A stretch of DNA of 64,000 nucleotides from Apiospora phragmitis (lineage: Eukaryota; Ascomycota; Sordariomycetes; Amphisphaeriales; Apiosporaceae): positions 1,984,001-2,048,000 of the forward strand of contig JAQQWL010000013.1 in the NCBI GenBank assembly GCA_038363925.1, written 5' to 3'. Position numbers and translations under genes: made by a program. Below are positions 44,113 through 55,035 of this stretch, piece after piece. Under the pieces are notes generated by a model. It did not search any database and had not been told where the DNA came from. It saw nothing but the letters and a program-made list of their open reading frames with translations. Within the stretch, counting starts at the first letter, position 1. Each line of letters begins with the position of its first letter.

Positions 44113-45133
44113 CACAAGCGAGAATGGAGTCATTGGTTTTTGGAATTCACCGTTATTATACCCTGTCAGTCTTTACAATGTTAATTAATTGCCTGTGTGC
44201 TGGCTGCTTTGGCTTGGGCGTTATGGGTTAGGTTAGCTCGGGAGTAATCAACTTTGTTCATTCAACTCAGCTGGAAGCCCTACTTTCTGAAGGCCAGTAC
44301 GTGTATCGGGCTCAAAATTGACCTCGTTAATAGAGTGTATGGCAAGGCATGTTAGGCAGCGGAAACACATTCTACGTCTCCCACTACATCAGAAGAAGAA
44401 GCAATAGCCATCATTACTTGGCAACCTCATCGTTGTGGACGTTGTGGTTAGCAACCTATACCCCCTTTTCATTCTGAACCCCAGCCAAAACATCACTATC
44501 CAGGAAGAATATGGTGAGGATGATTATGGTGGAATACATCTTATCAGTCAGGTGGATGCTTGTAAGCACGAACTTTTGTGTAGAAATTTTATAGAAAAAG
44601 CGCGTATACCTTTGGTAATCTATTATAGTAGGTGAAGCAGTGGATTTTGTTTCACAGTCAGGGGACAGCAAATCGTACATATAGTAACGGCCTTCTTACT
44701 TCCCATTACCAAGGCATCCGCATCATAACAGCGGTTGTATACATCATGTTGTACTGACCCTTTAAAGAGGGATTGCCATTTTCTCCTGAAGGATCGTCAA
44801 GGCTCAAAGGTGACAGTGCTCAAAACATAAAATTATGTACGTCGGTTACTCATGGCGGTTACCCACGTTAGAACTTTTCATCAATCGATCATCTGATATT
44901 GCCTTGTCTCTAGGGGATCGATGGCTCTGAGTCAACAACTTTGAAATACCTCTTGGTAAGCGCCCGCGCAGTGACCAAGGATATATGCTCGAGTGATGCA
45001 AGGCAATGGAATCATGCAGTCATTCATACACCCAGAAGTATCTAAAATGTTGTTTCTACATGAACCGAACTCTCTGCGCAACTTCACACCCACCACCACC
45101 ATATCATCCCCTTTCGCCCCCTATTGTTGATTG
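44113..45133. other. Intergenic region
   Basis: It holds the 3' flanks of the GPI-protein gene (+) and of the lyase gene (-). The 66-codon frame at 44435-44635 has no distinctive features. Confidence 0.4.
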
Positions 45134-46593
45134 CTATTGTGCCAAGAGCTCGTCCACCATGAGCTGACAAGTCCCCATATACTGCGTCGGGTCGCAGAGC
45201 CGCTCAAGCTCCTTCAGGCTCAATGTGCTTCACCACGACCTCGACCTCCTGCAGCGCCTCTAGCAGCGACCCCCTGTCCTCGAACGCCGCCGCGCACGCC
45301 CGGTACACGACCTCGTGCGCCTCCTGGCGGCCCGTATGCGCCGCGAGCGCCATCATGACGGCCTCGGCGACGATGAGGCCCCGCGTCCCTTGCAGGTTCG
45401 CCAGCATGGCGCCCTCGTTGACCTGCAGGCCCGCGAGCGCGAAGTCGGCCTGGTGCAGGGACCCGACGGCCGAGATGAAGGCCGTGGGCACCGCGGCCCA
45501 CTCGAGGTGCCACGGCCCCGATGCGCGCTCGAAGTCGGTGATCATGGCGTCGAGCAGCAGGCCCGCCTGGGCGCGCAGGATCTTGGACTGGGCCAGGATC
45601 ACTTCGCTCGAGATCGGGTTGCGCTTCTGCGGCATGGTGGAAGAGGCGCCTCGGTGCGGAACGTATGGCTCGGCTACTTCGTTCAGCTCATTAGAGCACA
45701 TAATCATGAGGTCAAGAGCGATTTTGCCAAGACTGCCCCCTACGAGCGCGAGGAAGTTGACGATCTCGGCGACGGTATCCCGCGCGACATGCCATGTGAT
45801 GACAGGATCCCGAAGACCGAGTATGGAGGCCAGCCTCTTTCTTACACGTAAGCCATCGTCGCCTAACGAGGCCAGAGTCCCTGCGGCGCCGCCGAACTGC
45901 ACCAACAGGCAGCGCTCCTTGATCTGCTCCAGACGCTCGACATGGCGTTGCATTCCGGCCAGCCAGACACCGCATTTGTAGCCGAATGTGACGGGCAGTG
46001 CATGCTGGAGGTGCGTGCGGCCGGCCATAGGCGTGTCTCGGTACTTGGCGGCCATGGTCCGCAGCGTCTGCACTATGCGCTTGATCAGGCGCTCGACGAT
46101 GCCAAGGCCGTTCCTCATCTGCAGCACAGACGCAATGTCCATAATGTCTTGGGTAGTTGCTCCCCAGTGAATATAGCCCGCTGTACCCATTCATAGATTA
46201 GCCCCCTGACCAGAAGTCGGGATTGCTGCCTTCAAGCCTTTCACCATATGGGGCGTGCCACTTGATTGACCACCTCTGAAGGGGGGTTTCCTACTACTTT
46301 GTTCTCGGGACACCACGATGCCATCTGCTCCACTAAGGGGAAGACTGGATATCCTACAATCTCTGTCCGAGACCCCAGCAGCTTCCAGTCAATCTTGGCC
46401 ACATTGCTGTGCTGGCATATCACGTCTGCGACGCCACCGGGAATCGCACCCTCGGCCTCCTCGGCTCTGGACAAGGCGCATTCCGCCTCGATCATGTAGG
46501 CGACGTAAGATCGTTCCGAGAAACACTCGCGGACTTCTTGGTTCCGAAGATGTTCCGGAAGAGGACCGAGTCGAAGACTGTGGCGGAAGACAT
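45134..46593 (-). CDS. Fumarase/aspartase-superfamily lyase (PcaB / adenylosuccinate lyase-like)
   Basis: Catalyses elimination or cycloisomerisation of a dicarboxylate-type substrate. Landmarks are MSSATVFDSVLFRNIFGTK at the start (ATG 46593), then YVAYMIEAECALSRAEE, the active-site block YIHWGATTQDIMD, HLQHALPVTFGYK and the signature loop GASSTMPQKRNPISSEV. Similarity in motif order is strongest to 3-carboxy-cis,cis-muconate cycloisomerase-like enzymes, but adenylosuccinate lyase relatives cannot be excluded. One intron lies at about 46297-46181; its donor phase only fits if a base is missing there. Frameshifts are also present at 46531-46545 (FGTK to EVRECFSERS) and at 45211-45222, after which the C terminus reads KELERLCDPTQYMG to the stop at 45134. 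Three small lesions may mean a decaying gene, but they match the error pattern elsewhere. Confidence 0.8.
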
Positions 46594-48915
46594 GATACGA
46601 TAGTGGGTGGCTGGTGCATTCGATTTTGCGCATCCAATACGTTGGCGATCTAAGGTAGCGCCAAAGAATATCTTATCGTATATATGATGAATAACGTGTG
46701 ACGCCTTGAAACCCTTGTTGCTGCTCCCGGCGATGAGATCGGCGAACCCGGAGAGAAGTGTTGCGCGGAATACCGTGCGAAGGGATGAGGTGGTGAACGG
46801 GAACCTTGACGGGATTAAGGGGATAGCGGGTGACAGCCCCCCCACTGCCCCACACAGACGATCTTACCACTGTGCCCGGAGAAATGCTGGACCAACACAT
46901 CCGAGTAAGTGTCTACTGCGATCGATGAAATTAAAAAACATGGAAATCTCATAAATACCTATTTTTTTACAATTTCCAACAGGAGAGAGTCCGTTCGCTC
47001 AACATGGCAAAAGATGCAAAACATACAACACCGAGGATTCCCAGGTCGTCACCGACCCTAGTACTAATTCGGCTCTCTGCTGCTTATATATGGGAGAGCG
47101 GACGGGATCCCTAGTATTCAGCAGGATATGGTCGTATGTACCAGTTCCCTCTTTTTGATGGTTTATACCGCAATTTTCCCACACCGTTATTCGCATACAC
47201 AACCTGCCAGTAAGCGTAGCTCAGAGTTCAGGGGGTTGCACTAGATGAGATGTACCAACTACTCAATCAATACGAGTCATACACTTAAATATCGTTTGCC
47301 CAAAGGGTCTTCCAAGCGAAGGCAACCCATTTTTGTTGAGTAAGGGTTGTGCACTACCTGCCCCTATTATATCCCCAAGATCGCTTCTTCTTAGGCTGAT
47401 GGGGTCATGCGATAGATCTAGCTTGTACCATGCCATACATGTAAACTGTAGATTATTAATTATTCACTTAAGAGCGTGTGGTGATACCATTACTGGCCAG
47501 GTCTAATCTGCCCATAGCTAGATTGTCTTGCGCAAGAGTAGTTTATTAATCTAATACTAGGGAATGAATGCGTAGCTGGTCGAAACTTCAGCTTGAGTCT
47601 GTAAATATGAAGCTGGCCAGCAAAAGGAAAACGTAGGTAGTGACTGAGTAACTGATCCTCCCCCCTTAGTGTCACTAAACTTAATAGAAGTAACAAGGGT
47701 AGACTTAAGACATTCTGAAGACAATCATGGTGCACAGTCGTTATTCCAATTCTAAGTTGGATGGGCATGGAAACAGACTCATGTACAGAATTTGATGGTA
47801 GTTGAGAGAACGTATGTCTCTAAGTTCGGTCTGGTACACCCACTGGCCAGGTGGGCGTTTTCCAATACTCGGTCGTGGATAAATGAAAAGCATGACCTAG
47901 GCCTGAGGTACGCTCACTTGAGGTTATGTTTTGGGTATTAAATCATTGACATGTAGACGGCAAGGAGGACAGGAGCTAAAGTATTTACTTATCTTAGAGG
48001 GCAGAAGACCACAGGTACTTATTTCTGTGGAAGTATCACACCATGTAGGAAAGGCATTCCAAAGGGGAAACAGCTATCTTATCTGTATCTCGGGATGCTG
48101 CTTCGGGTAAATCATCGGACCTTAGTCATTGCCTGGAGCATGGACAGCGTGAAGCAATCAGATTTTTGACTTCTTCTAACTTCGCATTCCTCACCTCCTT
48201 TGCCGAAGTCCGAAGATCATATGGTTGGACGTCATGACAACATGAGCCAACTCACATTCTTTCACTGCTGTCAGATTTTGCGTTTGCAATCACGGTTCTT
48301 TCGAGCCCCTGTCTATGATAATCCCTCCCCAAAATTACCTTGTCAGTGCTTGCCAGTATATGATCTGTCATATCCGCACCTACGATGACACCAACTCGAA
48401 TGCCACTCTCGTCCCGGTTCTCCCGGCTTGCTTGATATGTGATCCGAAGACGGTTGATTCCTGTAGTTAAAAATGTAAACCACAAGCTTGGGGTTGTTTG
48501 GCGTCACTGAACATCGCCCCGCTCCCTATTTCTTTGTGCGACAGTGGCCCTTTTTATATCTGTTTCATCGTCGAGATTCTTTAATGGCTTTAATAGGGTC
48601 GTATCAAGAGTAGTACGAACTCGTCCTTCACGAAATAAATATTTAAGGCAAGAAATTGCGCGAAAGTGGAAAGCATACAGGCAGGTAAACCGATACAATT
48701 ATTATCCCAGAATAGAACCAAAGGTATGGTTACTCCCAAAGATCTGTGTGCAGGAACTAACATCACTTCCAGGTATCCTATCCTGAATTTCCAAGTGATA
48801 GACTAACAAGAAACCAGACCTTCAGGTCACAACTCCGAACAGTCCACATGAGTGGGGAAAGTATCAATGCTTCCCAACGCAGCCAATCACGTAATAGCCG
48901 AGGATGGCTATTGTC
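46594..48915. other. 2.3-kb intergenic region, no supported gene
   Basis: AT content is moderately raised and ORFs are short (under 95 codons) on both strands, without family signatures or splice logic. No transposon ends were recognised. Confidence 0.45.
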
Positions 48916-49991
48916 CTAGGGATAGGACGACAGCATATACTGAATCGCCCCCGCCCAGACCTCGCCGCCCGCAAAGAACGTAACGGTAGCCGAGCTTGAG
49001 GACATGACGCCGCACATGACGCGCGCGCCGTTGGCGTCGGGCGGCAGCCAGAGCGGGCTGCCGGACTGGCCCCCGTTGGCGTCCGCGTTGGTGTTGAGCG
49101 GCCCGTACTGGTCGCACTGGAAGGAGTTTTGCCCGGCTACCGTGATGTCCTCCTGCCGGTACGGCTTGCTCACGTCGCTGGACTTGTCCGACGGGTAGCC
49201 GTAGCTGTAGAAGATGGCCTGGTCCGCCTTGGACGGGTCCATCACGTCGTAGCTCATGTACCCCCGGGCATCGCCCAGGCGGGCTTCGAGGATCACGACA
49301 GCCCAGTCGTCTTTGTAGTTGCACTGTAGCACCGAGTTAGTCAACGGAGGCTTGATTGTCTGCTTATGTGATCTTCTCTCCGATGGATGTAGTGTATAGG
49401 ATTAAAAAAAAACGAAGAACGTTCTGTGAGTGAGTGAGTGAGTGAGTGGCTATTTGCTTACCTGGTCAGAGCCACCAGCATCAACGGACAACACATCAGT
49501 GACGTAAGCGCTGGTAAACCGGTCTGCCCCATCGTAAGCGGGTTGGAACTCGATGCTGACCGACGTGTCCGTCGGGAGGCAGTGCTTGGCCGTAGTAACA
49601 TGACGCGGGCCGATCAGGGTTCCCGTGCAGACGATGCCGTCCGAACGGTACAACCGTCCCATGGCGGAATAGGGGTAGTCCGTGCTGGGCCAGTAGACGC
49701 GGTTGTCGGCGCCGATGACAGAGCGCCTAGACACGGGAGAGGAAGATGCCCGTCTCTCCTTTTGGGAGAGGGACGGCCCGAGGTCACGTTGGCTATAGCC
49801 GCGGCAAGCTCTTCATGGGAGACTTGGAGGAGTCTGGGCTTGGGAGCGGATGGGTTGAACGGTGGAGGCGCGGCATGACCAACTCCTTGGTTGGGTACAT
49901 CGTTCTGTGCCGCGTTACTGGTGGGGAGAGCCGTGACCGTTGAAGTCACGGCGAGGAAGAGAGCAAGTGTACGGTGGAAGAACGACATCAT
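48916..49991 (-). CDS. Secreted trypsin/V8-like serine protease (S1 fold)
   Basis: Exon 1 is 49991-49462 and exon 2 49359-48916, about 324 residues. The signal peptide is FFHRTLALFLAVTSTVTALP. A propeptide follows, with dibasic sites, ending near SRRSVIGADNRVYWP. Catalytic residues are visible: His in GPRHVTTAKHC, Asp in NYKDDWAVVIL and Ser in NGGQSGSPLW. The pattern resembles glutamyl endopeptidase-like (V8-type) fungal proteases. The start is one of two adjacent ATGs (49991 or 49988). One missing base in the run at 49764-49766 shifts the frame inside the propeptide, between the SGRPSP and ERRASSSPVS segments. The intron holds a GTGA tetranucleotide repeat close to its donor. Confidence 0.85.
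49426..49448 (+). repeat. GTGA tetranucleotide microsatellite
   Basis: About five and a half tandem copies lie in the protease intron, close to its 5' splice site. This would be a length-variable marker. Confidence 0.7.
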
Positions 49992-52824
49992 GATGTATGT
50001 GTGTGAAGAGTACTAGTAAGCAGGAAGGAACGGCTGCTGATCTGTGTCCACTGATGAGACTTATTCTACTAATCATCACGAGCACTCTCCCCGTCTCAGG
50101 GGCTTTTATATGGAATAAGATTCCGCACCACCCAGAATCAGCTTAGTTACACATGTTTGTCCCGAAGAACTCATGACTGACCGGCCCCTGATGACTACCG
50201 GGTGGTGGTGTGCCTTGCCTAGAGCCAAGTCCATTATCGAACCAATACTCCCTCCTATCCCATCCCATTACAGGCAAACTGTTGCACGAGTCTATTGATT
50301 TTATTTGGGGGCCTCTATCACCTCGCCAATGGCGCAGCGGGAAGCTCATGACTTCGAGTGACTCGAGATGACGGTGGGAGCAAGGTTCGGGGGCAATAGT
50401 GGACTGGCAGGAGTGGTGGAAGCGCTGACGGGCTTTTACGAGGAAGAGGGTCAGACGAAAAGAGGTTCCCGCCAATCGGGATGGGCCCAGGTACACAAAC
50501 AGGCAAGTAAGCAAGTCAAGCAAGCAGGCAAACAAGCAGCTTATTCTTGTTTTGATTCTGATGGCGAGAGAGAGAAATATCACCAACTCAAAAAAGTACC
50601 GACGGTTGGTGGTGTGGAGGCGCAGCTGCTATTGGATCGTCCGCTCCATGGCCGTGGCAGCCGAGAAGCAGGATGTCGGCAGGGATCACGTTTCGGGAAG
50701 GCGATCTCCAAAAGGGTATAGCACGAGCGCTGACGAACTTGGAGAATTTCACGGTTGACAGGTACCAGACTGCTACTACGCCTTAGCTGAGTCACTGCCG
50801 GGGTTAAAAGTAGGTTATGGTGTGTGGCATGCGATGCCGGTTTTCACGTCGGACTGCATGTCGTATCTTTCTCATTGACGGTTTAAAAAAGCAACTCTCG
50901 GCGGTGTGGCTGAGCTGATGATCCCTCCTCCCACCTCTGCTGCCTTGCCCACACCCACTCTCACACCCACCTTTTTCTGCGCCAGGGGCTCAGAAGTGGT
51001 CAGGAACCAATTAGACTGGTCACGTATGCCATCATCATTCAACCAGTCGAAGGAACACTGCAGTCACGAGGGATTCCCGGGGCTGGCACGCAGGGGTTTG
51101 CTGCTAACATCAGACGAACAGTAAGCCAACCTACACCCTCGAGGACGTCGGAGAGCGGCACGTGGCCAATACGAAACGGCAGTACTGACTGAACAGGGGG
51201 TTGGCCAATTGCTGCCATAGAACCTCAACCTCGGGAGGGAAGTAAGGAGTCATGACGTGCGGCCGGTCCCGAACAACCGCGACGTATGTTTCTTGAACGA
51301 ATCTGCCTTGTCCAAGGAACGTTTTCGCGAAACCCTTGCTCGTTCGGGGACGAGCCCGAGGCCCATCTTGGGGGAAGAGTTAAGATGGAACGGGACGATA
51401 ACCCTGCTTACAGAAGGAGCCAACCGCTCGGATCAGGAATACGCCATTGGTCGGGCGCGTATGTGCTGAGTGCCAACAGAAAGCTAGGCGCCACAGCTCT
51501 GGGAAAAGTGGACGCGACTTGGTTGCTGTGATTGGCTGCCGGATGCCCAAGGGGAGAGAAATCATGATATAGAGCTGCTTGGGTGTGCTAGGCTCGGGGG
51601 CCAGTTCCTCGCAACTCATGGTACCAGGCAGGTTCTGGGCCCGAGTGGCAGGGCGAGGCTTCTCGATGGATGGGGTCTATCGCAACTCTCACTTCAGCCC
51701 TGGCATGTCATCTGCTGACCATGCATGCAGTCAGTTGCTATAAGGGTCGTGGGCTTCTCAGACTATTGAAGTCTGGCAGCATCGGTGCCATGACCCTTGC
51801 GCGCATTTGTTCCCTTCTCATTCTCCAGAACAGCGCCACAGTCAATGTATTGGGAACTGTTCTTGCTCTGGCCGGGCGACGACTGATGCCTAGTTCGTAT
51901 CCATACCATCGAGATGGGAATCACCGCTGACACGGCACAGTAGCCGCCCTCTGCCTGGAAACCCCAGCCAACCACGCTAGGAGGCATTCGCCGGGGACGG
52001 TCACGCTCGATCCTGCCACCAGAGAGTTTAGATGGGCCGACGGGCCTTGACACATCGATAATGTACCACAGAAACGTAGGGGAGGAAGAGACGTGAACCA
52101 CACTTACGTCAGGGTGCTCTGGTGGTCAACGCATTGGCCTTGCCGGGAGGAAGGAATGCAGGCCCGGTGTGACCGATCGAGCGTGAGATGGCCACTGCTG
52201 AGCCTTACTCCATATGCTCCTGGTTCTGGGCGCTGAGCGACATACTGCTTTGCCTCGATCCTGAAATGGCAGGTTTCGTCGGATTTGTTCATGATTCCGG
52301 AGTTTCTCACGAGTGGTTCGAAAGCGCCAATAATGGCTGATAGCGATGCCGCATGTGCATTCAACACAAACAATTCGCAGAATAGACTACATGCTATGTT
52401 GGCAGTGCTGGTGACATGAACACCGCTGGCCAGAGCGACGCGTACATATATGCAAGTAGGACCAGCTGAGGTCTGACTCGATCGAGTGTCGTTGCTTTCC
52501 CACATAGAAGGATCCGATCGGCCGGCTAAAAGGGACCATAAAGCAGTGAGTATGACCGGCTCGGCAATGAGAGGCTCGCACCGATAACAGCCTTAATTTA
52601 GCCGCTCGCATATCGAAGCAGCAACAAGTTCCATCTGATGCGTGGTCGGAAAGAGCACGTGGCATGGATATCAATTTTATTAGACGCCTTAAAGCATACC
52701 TTTCACACACAATTGAACACGGCACGACACTGAACTGTGCCCCGGCCCGACTCGCCAATGCAAATCCTCCGGCCCCCTAGGTACAGAAGCAACTTCTTCG
52801 GGGAAAGCCAACCAACCGACCGCC
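49992..52824. other. 2.8-kb intergenic region, no supported gene
   Basis: It includes the protease promoter (49992-50150) and the 3' flank of vma8. A run of related AAGCAAG/CAAGCAGGCAAA words lies at 50500-50540. Open frames up to 147 codons exist but show no conserved features. Confidence 0.45.
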
Positions 52825-53969
52825 TTAGAAGATGACGTCGTCGTCCTCATTCTCCGCTAGGATGTCCGCAGCAGCACCACCTCCTGATCGTGAGTTCTTA
52901 TCCTCGGCTTGCATCTTCTTCTTCAACTCGGCGTCCGCAGCGGCAGTGTCGCGTTGCTTCTTGTTGGCAACCTTCTTTAATCGGTAGAATTCCTCTCTGT
53001 CGAGTTCGTCAAGCTCAGAGTTGATATCTTGCACAATGTCAGCAAATGAAGATCAGAAGGGAGGTTTTGCGGCGCTTCAAAATAATCCTTACACTTGATG
53101 GTGTTTTCGTCCGGGGAATAATGACATGCTCGCTGGGGGGCCAAGTTAGTATACATAATCACAACTGTGAAAGGGACGATAACCATACATGGCGTTTACT
53201 ATAGCAAAGTTAGCATTTTATCCGGGCAAACTGAGTGTGCAAGGTGTTATAGCCTGCTTACCTCTCCGGTTCACCACCTTGATGACCTCGTCCAGGATGA
53301 CGAAGGCCGTTTGCAGACTGGCCAGCTCCACCAGGGTTTCCACAGCCCGCGCATATGTCTCCCGGCATCTCTGAACTTGCTGGCCACCTTTGCCCAGACC
53401 GGTGAGACCGAAGTCGTTGTTTCCCTCGGTTTGGTAGCTCTCGAAAGCAGGCAGGAGGACACCCGAGACGTTTTCCTGCTTGGTTCGCAGGCGGAACCGG
53501 GCTTGACGAGCCGACTCTTGAATCTGGTAGCCGATATCGCCTCCGACCGCATATGAAACCTCAGCCAGCGAGAAAGCAGCGACCTGCATAACACGGCCCA
53601 TCTTGCGCTTGGCCTCGTCGATTCGGCGTGTGATCTCTGCGGTAAAGGTTATTATCGAGCATGCAGGGAGCTACTTAGGTTCGGGTCGCATTGGTATTAC
53701 CTCGGAAGCGTCTTTGCACAACAAAAAGTTAGCTGAGGGACCAAGATTATTGCATGGCCATGTGAATAGGGCTAGACTTACTTGGTAAGGGCTTCACTCT
53801 TTCGCTTCAGCAAACTGTGGCCGGTCTCAGCTCCCTTGAGCTTCGACTTCATCAGACCCAACGACTGTCTCGTCGGGAAGACAGCCTCGCGGTCCTAAGG
53901 GAATCATTAATGCGACTGACTGGCTTGAGTCGAGTGCAACATATAGGTACATACCCCAGCTCCAGACAT
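52825..53969 (-). CDS. vma8: V-type proton ATPase subunit D
   Basis: Central-stalk subunit of the vacuolar H+-ATPase V1 sector. Seven exons: 53969-53955, 53894-53782, 53711-53701, 53636-53262, 53198-53189, 53132-53093 and 53027-52825, about 255 residues, the family's usual length. The sequence begins MSGAGDREAVFPTRQSLG, continues KSKLKGAETGHSLLKRKSEA, and includes EITRRIDEAKRKMG, VLLPAFESYQ, the helix ETYARAVETLVELASLQTAF, and INSELDELDREEFYRLKKV. Two exons are tiny: exon 3 is 11 nt (KRFRE junction) and exon 5 is 10 nt (VNAI). One missing base at about 53105-53110 (IIPRTENTIKY expected) shifts the frame in exon 6. Subunit D is essential for V-ATPase function, so this is more likely an error than a lesion. 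Confidence 0.93.
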
Positions 53970-55035
53970 GGTGGACTAGCTTTCTGATGATGGATATGGA
54001 GGGCGAGGGAGGGTTTGGCCAACGGCCTCGACAATACAAGGTATTGGCTGACTCGGAGAAGATCAAACCTTCGAGGGAAAGAAATAGAAATAGGTAGTTA
54101 GTTGAGGGCGTGGGATTGTTGACTGCACCGAGATGTTGCTTGTGGTGTGTGATGGCTTCGAAGTCGCGCAATTCACTAACGATCTAACGGCAATTGAGCT
54201 TCTCGGGTCTCCTTCAACTCATGTGTCGCAGGTGCAGGTGCTTGTGCTTGTTGCTGGGATGCCTGTGCGGTGATGCAACAGCTTGGAGCTTGCATGACCG
54301 CCATTACCTAAGGCCACACTGTACGGTTACGACTGCGTACTGCTGCTGCTTGGCCTTGGTGGCTGGGCTCCATCGGCGGTTACAGAAGGTCAAGCCCTAA
54401 GGTCCAGCCCGTCCCGCACTAGCCAACTACTGGACAGCCTGATGATCAAGAAGTGCTCCAAAGCTCCCAATGGATCCTCACTGAACACACTGAGGAAGCA
54501 GGGTTGTTTCCTCGTGTGAGCGCCTAATAGTGGGGACGTTAGACAGCGGGTGGAGTGCCTTTTTGCCGACCCGGGTTCCCAGACGTTCCAGCATTCTGCG
54601 AAGTAAAAAAATAACAGCAGCAGTGAACAGTTCGTCCCGTCTCATCCCCAATGTCCACTGCTTGCGCTGCATTCCACCAAGTTGCTTACTTACTCCAAAC
54701 GGAATCAGTTCGCGACTTGAACGGGAGGAGGGGGAAACGACAGATCACAGACGGCTGCCCAATCCCGACTCCATCCATTGCAGCAGTCCGCCGACGACGC
54801 CACGCCTGGCAACTAGGACAAGAAAGATTTGCAGGTTGGGAGAGAAGAAGCTTGAATCGAAACAAGCGCAACCGCACGATCATCGCCAGACTATACCCGG
54901 CGCCCGCAAAAACATCGAATACTCAACATGTTCTGATCGAGCTTCTTTCTTTTTTCCATACACCACTACACGCAAATCCGCGACCCCTGCATGCCGGCAC
55001 GACGACCCAGCTAGGTAGACAGACATCCGCCTAGC
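53970..55035. other. Shared upstream region of vma8 and syf1
   Basis: It is the 1.07-kb spacer between two divergently transcribed housekeeping genes. The CT/TC-rich stretch before syf1 (54900-54965) is promoter-like. The open frames at 54530-55034 are in this leader and are not supported. Confidence 0.45.
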
